In this document: one piece after another, positions 11,001-21,700 of the stretch | How positions within the stretch are numbered: position 1 is the first letter of the stretch | How the letters are laid out: each line of letters starts with the position of its first letter | Source of the DNA: Lentinus brumalis | Taxonomy: Eukaryota; Basidiomycota; Agaricomycetes; Polyporales; Polyporaceae | Direction of reading: 5' to 3' | DNA: 64,000 nt | NCBI GenBank assembly: GCA_001792895.1 | Contig: MARA01000004.1 | Location: 2,108,001-2,172,000 of the forward strand | Notes under the pieces: model-generated | The model's database searches: none | What the model saw: only the letters and a program-made list of their open reading frames with translations | Told to the model about the DNA's origin: nothing | Made by a program: the position numbers and the translations under genes

Positions 11001-13350
11001 ATTGCTCTGGGAAGTGACCGCACTTTGATCACTCACTCGAAGTCCAGTCTTGGCTCACCTACAGTCTTCGGATCTGCTCGGTCTCCTCTGAGTTGGAGTC
11101 TGACTCACCAACCAGCAAACCACATCTCTGAACGTGTTGTAAGAAGGACAAATCTGTTGATGCGCCCGAGAAGTGCTTGAACATGGAAGGCTCTGGAGGA
11201 TTCCGAATGGACAGTGGACTCACTGGGCGAGCCAGACATGTTGAGCTCAGCGGACGGCGCATCGAGGTTGGATGGGTGTGGTGTGACTCGGAGAGAGTCT
11301 TGGACACTGATTGGTGTCTCGGCTGCGGAAGGCTCTGGCTGGCCGCTCTTCGTGCCTATTACGCTATTAGGTCAGAAGCAGGGGCCTCATTCTGTCAGGG
11401 CTCGCAAAGATTTCCAGAACGACGGAGCGCTGGGCGAAGCGTCCTGCCAGGCTGCATAATGTGTTTACCGCGGAGTCACTGACACCTGCCCTCTGAGCTC
11501 TCTACGCCGCAACTCTGCCGTATCATCAGTTGCCTAGTCCTGAATATTGTGTACTCAGTACATAGGTACTGACCTCAGATTTCAGTGGTATGAGTCACAT
11601 CGGAGAGCAAGGCTCAGCAAGCCTGGCTATCTATCGCATGCGGTGCAAGATCAGAATCAGAAAGAATGCTCAGGAACCTGAAGCGGACATCTTTGTGTGG
11701 GAATGGTCTGGACCATGCAGCATGCCATACGGCTATCGCCTTTTCCAGCATGCAAGTCGCCCAAGGTGGCATACCGAGCCCTTCCAAGTCAACCCATACG
11801 ATCACATACTACACCATTCGGACCATGACCTTGACTTGAGGAATGTGTGTGCCAGTTTGTGCTCACCTGGAAGTTCAAGGAAAACTGTACTGCAAAAAGA
11901 CGTACAGGACTGCAGGATTCATTCTATCAGAACGAGTCAGCAAGCAATTAGCGAGGAAAAGACAGGGAAGGACCCTGAAGATGCCAGAAGCTAGAGGCTG
12001 TCCACAACCGAGAGAGCCCATGTGTTACCAAGTTCAAAAATAGGATGCCTTCAATAGTAATCTTCCGTTGCGCTGTTGGAGATTCAGGGTGAACAACAGG
12101 CTTGACATTGCTATGAATGGACCGCTATATGCAACATCTTCTGCATTACGCAGGTGCCAGTGAATATAATCAGTATGAACTCTAATAGACCAGCACACAG
12201 GCCAATTCCTTCTAGAATCTGCGGCCTGCTCAGGAACTTTTGAGGAGGCTAAGTTCTAACATTCATATTCAGATATCCAACAGCGACCATTGACAGCGAG
12301 AAATCCGATAGTTGAGGCACCTCTAGGCCTGCGGCCGACCTCCGGCGTCCGCTCATGACAGCGGCTATCGCCGTGACTTTGCTGAGTGGTGACTCTTTCA
12401 CCAAGTTTGAGCCCAAGTCTTACAGCCTTGCGCTGACCAGAAACACAGCGACTCTAAAATATAGCAAGTGGAACTTGTCTGAACCGAAGCAGTGCCACTG
12501 CTGAGTACTTAAGTGGACTTGGGGACAAAAGAGGGCTGCAGAAAGGGTGTCACCAGGCAGTGTACACTGCTAGCGAAGTCTGCAATATGTACTGTGCAGG
12601 GAGAGTGAGCATCAGGGGCATGAACGCAAGAGTAGAAGGAGAGGAACTTGAAGAGGCGCGACATCACGCGCTGAGAGATGCTTCGACGAAAAAGGCAACC
12701 TAGACGCTCTTCGACACGGAACGCCTCCCTTGCTCTCTGGCCGTCCTCCACTGTCCTGCTCAAGATCGGTCATCACTGGCACATCAAACACGTGAGCTGA
12801 CTGTGCTTGCTGAGATAGAAGTTAACTTACGAGATGAGGGCTAACGGTATACTTCGAATCTCGAGGTTCTGGACTAAACCCCTCGTCGTGCACGGCCAAT
12901 TCACGACGGATATACTCAGAAAAACGAGGATCACCACCCTCAAGCTCCCAAAATAGGTTTGTGTAGGCGCTGCTATATGCTGATATTCTGAGGACTGCTC
13001 ACAATGTCCGGAATTTACAGGCAACAGTGCTAATTGCTTGTATTCGACTACCTTGTCCCCATGCCTTCATCCGGGGGCGGTACAACAAAATTACGGGGCA
13101 CTGTCCAGCCATCAACCTTCTGGCGTCTGTCTCACGCTAAGCGGTTAGCCGTTCTGCGTTCTTGACAGCTCCGTGCATCTCGAACCGTCCGTGCGCTGTT
13201 TCTCTGTTCAATATTCCCCCTGCCCGCGTAACCCGCCCGTTCTTCGGTCGGACTCTGCGAGTCATGCACCCAGATCGTGAGACTGTGAGTGCTCAACAAA
13301 ATAAGGTTCAGCTCGCTGAACTCCCGTGACTCGTAGCTGTCCTCCGTTGC

Positions 13351-13357
13351 CTATAAG
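13351..13357 (+). promoter_or_regulatory. Possible TATA box in segment X1
   Basis: CTATAAGAAC lies in a CT-rich context, followed by pyrimidine tracts and then, 370 bp downstream, the spliced-looking degenerate gene. Placement and context resemble a fungal core promoter. The same element recurs in X2 near 23836. Confidence 0.35.
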
Positions 13358-13726
13358 AACCCCGACAGACCGCCCTCTCTCCCGCGGTCCCCCGCATATC
13401 CTTGTCCCCTTTCCCTCCCTCTTCGCGCACCCCGTTCATACTCCTTACTTTACTAAGCCCTTATATATTATTGATCTCGTTTACGTTCACTATTCATGCT
13501 CCCTCCACATTCACCTCAGCCTTGAGCTTGACCTCGAACATCTGTCGAGTACATCCCTTGCCGTCTACCATCTCGCCGCTCACATGTGCTCTTTCTCAAT
13601 TCCTCGCGGCCCTCCCCCGTGCTATTGTGTCTCGTCTACAATTGAGTACCTACGTACACATGGTCACAATGCCGTGTCGCATGAGGCTTACTGACTGGCT
13701 CGACACTCCGTACATATACAGGTTCA

Positions 13727-14636
13727 ATGACACCCGGACCTGCACTACAAGTCCTCCCTCCTCGACACGTACCCAGGTAAGTGCTGGCACACGTCTCTCA
13801 GCTATGCTCTTTGTCGGCGGGAATAACACACCTTGCGTACAGAGACTCGACGATTACGGACCACGGGTGCTCAAGGTATGCCTCCGAGTCTATCACCTCT
13901 CTTGTGCATTCGCATGCTCACCTTTACTTCGTTGGGTCCCTGCACAGTAGTTCACTGCTCACGAAGAATGCTATACCCGCACGCGTATCAGGTAAGGGTG
14001 TCGCCATGCTAGACATAGTTCCGATCTCTGAACTCTTCCGCTCGAGCTTAGAGCACTCCATTAGGCCCCCGCGTCGGTCCACACGCACACGACTTCATGG
14101 GTGCGTTTCTAGCGTAATTTCGCCGCGCATGATACTCGCCGACTTGTTCTTGTCATTCCAGGACACCGAGAGTGAGCCGATCGGCGATGCATGCTCTCCG
14201 GCTTCCGCTGATGCTTAGTCGGAGACAGCCGCAGACTCAGACCACGTTGGGGCGAGCCCGTCGAAGCTCTTGCCTGCGCCGCCCGAAGAACGCGCTCTGC
14301 GTTCGACCAGCAACGTCGACCAGCCCATCATCGACCAGTACTACGAGGTAAGTTGCAATTTCCATGCCTGACACCGCGCACGTTTAAGCACTGAACCCTC
14401 GTCTGGGCAGGCAGTCTCCCGCAACTCAATAAATGTCCAGCTTGCGCCACTGTACTTGCGTTGTGATCCCGGCTGAGGGTGCGTCATCTTTTCCCTTTGG
14501 CCTGGATCGCCTTACGAAGACCGCGCTGACGTACAGATGTCGACCACGTTTCAGTTGCACAAGTCACAAGCCGGCCTCAGAGTCCTCGACTTGCACGGTC
14601 CCGCCGGACTCGCAGTGTGTCATTTTGGTCATCTAG
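13727..14636 (+). pseudogene. Degenerate multi-exon gene in X1, family unknown
   Basis: A chain of canonical splice signals joins short coding-like exons. ATG at 13727 opens MTPGPALQVLPPRHVPR, then GTAAGT...TACAG at about 13774-13841, GTATGC...CACAG after 13875, a GTAAGG intron near 13991, and later exons containing PSKLLPAPPEERALRS and STSNVDQPIIDQYYE followed by GTAAGT at 14348. The exon holding these has an in-frame TAG at 14216-14218 and later exons also meet stops, so no full-length product can be read. I do not recognise the family. It could be an old transposon gene or a decayed host gene, and wrong exon choice cannot be excluded. Confidence 0.4.
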
Positions 14637-17353
14637 GTTCAGCCGGAGGCAGGCGATCGCGCACACGACACGCAGGGATATCCGGGTAAGTACGTCGTTC
14701 GATTGGACTGCAAGAACGCTACTAACGGCAGTGTGACAGGCTCCCGACTCCACGAACCCAGCCGGGTTGTTATACTCCGCGCAAGAGACTAGATACTGCC
14801 GACTTCGCAGCGGTCCCAGCTCCACAGCCTCGTCCGCCCCGCCGTTCTGCGCACATCGGCTCGCATTTCGACTCTCGAGTACCGCGGCTGCCGTGCCGGT
14901 GCTCGTGTTGGCCCTCCGAATCATCGAGGTGGTGCCTGACTCGGGCTTGTGTGCCGGGGCGTCAGCCGTGTGTCGCCTCCTGCTTGACCGGCCTGCTCTG
15001 CCGGAGGAACGTTGACATGGTGCCGCGCATCCGCGAGCACTTCCCTTCAGTCGTCTATCCGCTCGGCCGTCTCGAACAGACGCACTGGCTGGCACGAGCT
15101 TGCGGGTCGGCGAGAAGAGCGTGCTGTCGATCTCACGCGACTCCCACGAAACGGACTTGTCACCCGCCAGAATGTCGCAGAGCAGGGCTGAGCAGGGCCG
15201 TCGGACTCGAGTGTCCGCCCGACGCGCGACTCGTCGACCTCGACCGCTGTGCGTTCCGGCTCACAGATGCGTCGCAGCACGTCTTCCATGCTCTGACACT
15301 GCGCCCGAGACGTCGGATGCCATCCGCCGGCGCACAAAGTGCCCGGACGCTCGCTTCGCGTCCGGCATGGACAGACCGGCCGACAAGCCGGTCGGTGTCT
15401 CTTGTCGTCCTCGGCCGGCAAGGGCCTGTCAAACGCAGATTGAGAGGCCCGGGTACACCGCCGTAGGCGGTTTTGCAGCTTACCGGGGCATTGCGGAGCT
15501 ACACGGCGGGCATTGAGTCGCCAGGCTGCCGAGATGTCGATTTTCAGACGTCGCCCGGGGCAGCTGTGGACCTGCAGGATACAGAGTACTGAGTCGTCGC
15601 CGTACGCCATTACCGTTGGGTGGCAGTCCGAGGCATGGTAGTGGCGGGATGACGGTGACGAGTCGGGCGACGGCGCAAACACAAGGAAACGAGCGTTTCG
15701 GCGACCTCGTCGGATTCGCGCGCGAGAGGGGCCGTTCGACGCCAAATGGCCAGCGTTAACGGGGTGCAAAGTGTGGGCGTGCCGGGAGGATGCGGCCGGG
15801 AGATATGACGGACACGGCGAGGGCTGGGCCGAGCGCCAGCCGGCGACGTCCCGGTGGATTCACCGGGGCGCTGCTGCTTTGTATGTAGCCTGTGGGATTA
15901 GCACAGGTTAGTGAGCGGCCCAGGAGAACGACTACAGGTGGGGCGGGCGAGTGGGGGAGAGCGAACGGCGGAGCGGAGTGGCGGACTGTGCGAGAGTGAT
16001 GAGATCGGCCATCTTGACCGAATTCTCGACCGCGTCGAATCGCGTCGAGATGGATAGAGATGTCAGGGTAGTGTTCAACGACGTGTCTGGGTCCACTGAC
16101 ACGGCGTGAGCATGCCTCAGTCGTCGGCGGGGCCAAATGTAGGCCCTTGGGCGGCCCAGATCGCGACGGAGCGACGCGAACGTGTCGCATTGGCGGACAA
16201 AACGCATAAGGCCTGCTGGGGGTTAGCGTTGCGCATCCGGGACTCTAGTATTGTGCGATTCCGAGTTGTAACGGGGGCGTGACGAGCGAGTTTCATGGTG
16301 TCTGCAGAGCAGAAGGAGTCCCAGATGGCGGATGAGGCGCGTGACAGCGCGCCGTTAGCTAGGAATAGTGTAGATACGTCGTTAGCGGTCGCCGAACGTG
16401 CGTGCAAGGTGCTATGACTTGCCTGATGAGAAGGAAGGCGGGTGCACCAGCCGCGGGAGAGATTGGAGATTTGCGGGACATGTCGCCCAAAACCGGCCAC
16501 CGCAACATCGCGCGGAGAGTAACCTAAACAGCATCTTGAGGTTTAAACGAGCATTCCTGCGAAGCGAAAGCGAGCGGGAGAGGGAGAGGGAAGATATGGG
16601 CGGAGGCAGTGGATACTCACTTGGGTGTGACGACGATGTACCTCTGCCGACGCGGAAGGACGGGCGCGGCGCCGTGAGCGGTCTATATCGTGATGCGCAT
16701 CAGAGTTGACGTCCGCCACGTGTTCTTGGGTGTGGGACATGTGGGGAGGGGTGCTCGATAGCGGAGGGAGGTTGGAGGAGAAGGCTGCAGCGCGGGCACG
16801 GAAGCGACTGCAAACATGTATTGACGTGTGTGCAATAGATACACGGGTGTGGGTATGACTAGCCAGTCGGGAAGTGCACTCGCCATGGTCAGCGGCGATG
16901 CATTGCGCGCGGTAGTGGAGGGTCATTGCAAGTGAGGGGCGGAATGCAGGTGAGTGTGCATGCACGGAGGCACAGCACACTCTGCGAGTTGGAGCTGGCA
17001 CCGAGCAATGCGGGGAGGCGAACGGGCGGCGGAAGAGTGCGAGCGAGTGCACAACAGTTGCAGGCAGACGTGCACTTGAGGCGAGTGCACTTGAGGCGAG
17101 CGAGCGGCGTGAGGAGCGACGGCGAGCATCTCACTGGTGCGCGACCGACGAGGCTGAGGGAGGGCGCTGCAAACACCAGCAAACAGCGCAGCCTGGCCAG
17201 CGTCGAGTCTTGTCGCGTCTTGTGCGGTGGACATGGACGCACGGAGCAGCCAGCGATCGCGTGCAGACGGGCACGACGTCATCGCGGTCCGTTCTCCCGG
17301 CGTCCTCCCACCTCGCGGCCGGGCTTGCCTGAGCACGTCCATCTTGCTGACCG

Positions 17354-18495
17354 ATGCTCTTGCCCCGACTCGCCCGTCTTGCCCCTTCTCTTCTTCCCAA
17401 ACGACCACCGACCTACGCGTCCTTCTCCACCACTTCTCCAGCCAAGATGAAGGTCGTCCCCGTCCCCGTCCGCGACGACAACTACGCGTACCTCCTCATC
17501 GACGAAGCCACGAACAAGGCTGCGGCCGTCGACCCTTACGACGTTCCCAAGGTACAGGCTGCTGCTGAGAAAGCTGGCGTTCAGATCGTAGCTGGCATTA
17601 CTACCCACCATCACTTCGATCACAGCGGCGGAAACCAAGTGAGTGCCTCCCTACGCCCACGAAACCTCTCCAGTGCACCCGGACGCTAATATAACTGCTC
17701 GCGCCCGCAGGCATTCGTACGTAACACACCCCCGCCCTGCCGCATGCTGCGCATGTAGTGACTGCGGACGCCAATTCCTGTCCAGTCTGCTGCGTATCCG
17801 GGCGCGCCTATATATGGCGGGAGCAACAAGATCCCCGCACTGACCAACCAGGTCAAGGACAAGGACGAATTCAATGTGGCCAACATCCATGTCAGGTATG
17901 TCATCCACGCGGTGTCCGTTGCGCTGTTCAGCTCCGCAGCGGTCTTTCGCACCTCACACTCAATGTCCTCCCAGATGCCTCGCTACGCCCTGCCACACCC
18001 AGGATTCCATCTGCTATTACGTGACGGACAAGAGCGGCAGCCACCCAGGCGGTGTATTCACGGGCGACACCCTCTTCGTCGCCGGGTGCGGCCGCTTCTT
18101 CGAGGGCACGGGCGCGGAGATGCACGCCGCGCTCTCCTACCTCGCGACGCTCCCGCCGCAGACGGTCGTGTACGACGGCCACGAGTACACGAAGAGCAAC
18201 CTCGCATTTGCCAAGTCGGTCGACCCGAGAACGCTGCGCTCGCGCGGCTCGAGAAGCTCATCACGGACGGCGTGAGCCCCAACGAACGCACGACGATCGG
18301 GGACGAGAAGGAGTGGAACCCGTTCATGCGCCTGGACAGCGCGCCCATCCAGTGCGCGGAACTTCCCTTGTCTCTGGAGTGTGGACGCATGTGAGCTGAT
18401 GTCATCTCTGGTGCTGCAGGAAAGCCACTGGCGGTGGAGAACCCGGTGCGGCGATGGACGCCCTCAGGACACTCAAGAACAATTTCAGGGGGTGA
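17354..18495 (+). pseudogene. GLO2: Glyoxalase II copy B, hybrid and frameshifted
   Basis: Same five-exon layout as copy A, including the presequence, the 6-nt exon and THHHFDHSGGN. Intron 1 is longer than in A. One base is missing between 18226 and 18227 relative to A (SVDPENAAL region), so translation leaves frame in the last third and stops after SRSSSRTA, losing the substrate-binding C-terminal helices. Copy C shares this deletion. If the base is a consensus error the gene would be intact; no other break is seen. From the promoter through exon 3 it matches copy C, and from the last intron onward it matches copy A. Confidence 0.75.
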
Positions 18496-18771
18496 GCGCG
18501 GTATGTGGTTCTCCATTCATCGGTTGTCGTTCTATCTAACATTATAGCGGTGCGCTCCAGGCGCAGCTATCTGTGAAGACATGGAAAGGAAGCAAATGTA
18601 TCAACACTGCGCGTATCAAACTCTGTACTTGTACGTTGTTCGTCACCACATGGATGCTTGAGTGGACGAGTTTCTCTTTGATGGTGTCGGACTCGGCGCT
18701 GGTGATTGTTTGTCCATTTGAATAGGTGCGTCATAGTCGTACACGTTCGGTATCCGGGACGATCGACTGAC

Positions 18772-21700
18772 ATGACGCGCTCGGCAGCGAGGCTCGTGGT
18801 TCAGATCTGCTGTGTACGTACGCCGCGAGAATATATCTTGTTCCTCGGAGATGCGGGCGAGATCGAGAAGCCGCGGCGGGCTAGTCCTGTTTGGAGACTG
18901 CCTGCCAGAGAAACAAACGGTTCGTTATGCAGTTCCAGAGGGGTATAGTAGACACGGAAAGTGTCCTCCTGCGCGGTGTGTGTGCGGGCGCAGCGGCGAC
19001 GTATGTCCGTGCAGAGCCCATCGCAGGAAGACATGTTTTTGGCTTGTATGTTTCCATATGTCGCGCCTCCGGGCATGCGCTGAGACCTGTAGACTGGGGG
19101 CCGGGGCCGTGCGCGGGCGTAACGGAGCGACTCTGACGCAGCACGGCGGTCTTCAAGTTTCCGAGACCGGGAGCCTGAGCACGAGGACTCGCACACTACT
19201 TAGTAGTCGGACTCGCGCTCTGATCTATGGGGACTCGTGTACTTATTCGAATTCGCGAGTCTCCGGTATGTACTAGTACAAGTCGTAATCCACTCTACTC
19301 TACACTAGTATGGAACCCGTATCGCCCTCTCCGCTGTGAACGCACCCGCCGGGAACTGCGCACGAACACCGTCGGCGACTTGGCTTCATCCGGGATCTGT
19401 ACACAGACCTACCCGTCCGGAAGCTGGCCCCGAGCGCGTCCGTTCACCGGACAAGCTGTCCCGCCTTCCGGACGCGTCTTCGCGCGGAGTCCGTCTGCGA
19501 ACTCAGGCAGATATGCGGTTAGTCGCCAGTGTACCCGCCGAGCCGAGGGTGTATGTAGTTCCACCTAGCTGGCAGCCGCCGCTTTTCGGGGAATATGCCG
19601 CCGTCCGTGTCGGCCGTGCCAACATTCAAGCACGGCCGCAGTGCGCTGCCGGGAAGATCTGTGCAGTCTGGATTCTCTGCTTCCTTCCACACGGTGCAGG
19701 GACGCATGGCGTGCGACAGTGCCCCGGTTCTCGATTCCTGCCGGAGAAATCAGAAGGTCAGCACTAGGGCCGGTATCGAACTCAGACTCACCGCAGTACA
19801 GGCAGCGGTCAGCGACCAGAAGAGGGACTCGTAGAGACGTCGCGTGCTGTATACACACCGAGTGTAGACGGCAGCATGTCTGGTGTGCCGGCGTCGTCGA
19901 GAAGCACAAAACCAGGGGTAAGGACTCGTCGCCAGCACGGCATCGGGTCCTCAAGTACCTGCAACTTGAAGGAGAGAACAACCGGTCAGCACGGCGAATG
20001 GCGTCGAAAACAACGCCTCGTGCTGCTGAAAGGGGCAACAGAGACGCGCAAGAAGCTCATACCTTGACGTCTGGATTACGCCGTAATGCGAACCGGCCCC
20101 GCCGCTGTGAGCCTTGTAAGTATCTTGCCGCTTCCGCGCTCCGCCATCCGAGAGCTTGACAAGTCTGCCAATCTGAGAGTGTGCGCAGCGTCGAGTGGCC
20201 GTGTACTAAGTTACTACCACTGGCATCAGCCCATTTGTCATGAACCGGGTTCTGAGAACGCACCGATAGACTCCAAGTCTAATACAAGTTCCACGTTCCT
20301 GAAGCGAAGCCGGTGGTGCGCACGGTCCACACGCTTTGCAGTCGTACCTACTCAGCTGCAGATGGTTGAGATAGCGTCAGCAAGTCACAGACGATGCAAG
20401 ATACGGTCCCATAAGTAACGTACACTGAGCGGGACAGACACAAGATACACCCCAAGAGTTGCTGCCGGCCGCTTCGGAAATGCCGGGCGTCTACTGGGAC
20501 GGAGTCGGGCGAGACCTCGAACTTGCGCGATCGGCGTCGCTCTGTCTTCTTCTCCACCATAGACATCGTCCATGTCTCCACCCCTCGCCTTCCGCCCGCC
20601 GCCAGTGGTTCCCCGTCTACCGGTGCCCGCCGCACGTTGCACGCGACGAGCTCATGCTTGCGGCCAGGTAGGTGCTTGCTCTTGGTCTGTGCACAGTCCT
20701 TGACGTCAATATCGGCCTTGGTGACAATCCGTATCCTCTCAGAGGCGACTTCGAGAGGCTGAGGGCCGTGACGAGCTATGCAAGTGCCATATGGTCAGCC
20801 GTGCTGCTCTGCTACTCAGTAAGTAAGTATATGCGTGCTCATGCGTACCTGCAGTCTGATGTAGCCGATCCTGAGGTCTCGAGATTCTCTTGCTGCGTCG
20901 ACAAGGCTATGTGGCTATGGCTTGCGGTCTTCTCGTGGTTGCTGCTGAGCAAGGTAAGTCGTCGCGTCGAGGAAGTCCGCGACGCGTGACGTCATGGTGC
21001 CCCAAACAGGCAAGTCGCGCGAGCACAGACGCGTACTTACTTACCGGCTCTCTGCTGGACTTGGCTCTCTTCGCGGGACTTCCCGACCTTGGAACACCCC
21101 CTCTGTATCTACTAGTGCGTGAGCATTTGGGTAGACTCCTCAACACGGGAACAAACCTCAGGTACGTACTGCTTACTTACTACCGGGCTTCGACAAGTTC
21201 TCAGCGCACATTGTACCGTTGCGAGCGTGTCCAGTGCCTGGGCTGTGACCTGGACTGAGTATCCCAGATCAGAGTATAGTATGTGGTACGTACCTCTGCT
21301 GACCCATATTGACTCAGCCGTGAGCGTGAAGTAGGTATTGCCAGATGTGCAGAACGCGTGCTGACCACCAAACGGGCCTGTCCTCATGTCCGACTCCTCT
21401 GAGTCGACGGCCGAGGAGGCAAGTTGCTGACGCGTCTCATGTGAGACGAGGTGCAGGTGAACTCTATTGGAGGTGGGATGCTCTGCATTGCTCTGGGAAG
21501 TGACCGCACTTTGATCACTCACTCGAAGTCCAGTCTTGGCTCACCTACAGTCTTCGGATCTGCTCGGTCTCCTCTGAGTTGGAGTCTGACTCACCAACCA
21601 GCAAACCACATCTCTGAACGTGTTGTAAGAAGGACAAATCTGTTGATGCGCCCGAGAAGTGCTTGAACATGGAAGGCTCTGGAGGATTCCGAATGGACAG

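Larger units (their letters stand above)
6717..17194. repeat. Tandem duplication unit 1 (GLO2 copy A plus segment X1)
   Basis: First unit, 10,478 bp. It begins where homology with copies B and C starts (GGCCAGCGTCGAG) about 160 bp upstream of GLO2 and ends just before the same motif at 17195. The offset to unit 2 is 10,478 bp in the GLO2 promoter, 10,486 bp after the GLO2 introns, and 10,485 bp beyond a single-base G-run difference at 13073-13077. Confidence 0.9.
8286..17194. other. Segment X1: gene-poor 8.9-kb spacer between GLO2 copies
   Basis: Starts where similarity to the downstream flank of GLO2 copy C stops and ends where the copy B promoter begins. It is repeated almost perfectly as X2 (18772-27679); the only difference noticed is five versus four G at 13073 and 23558. 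No protein of a known family is recognisable. Many short frames occur on both strands, the longest about 240 codons at 15047-15769 minus, none with domain motifs. A degenerate spliced unit lies near 13.3-14.9 kb and is listed separately. About 12000-13300 is AT-richer and frame-poor. A 15-bp direct repeat sits at 17071-17100. Confidence 0.7.

Noticed and set aside
15047..15769. 240-codon minus-strand frame in segment X
   Set aside because: Longest frame in X but compositionally flat, Arg/Ser/Pro-rich, with no motif, and opposed by other open frames; GC-rich DNA yields such frames by chance.
8286..17194. Segment X as a Helitron or LTR retrotransposon
   Set aside because: No terminal direct or inverted repeats, no Rep/helicase or reverse transcriptase motifs, and its borders are explained by GLO2 homology and recombination.
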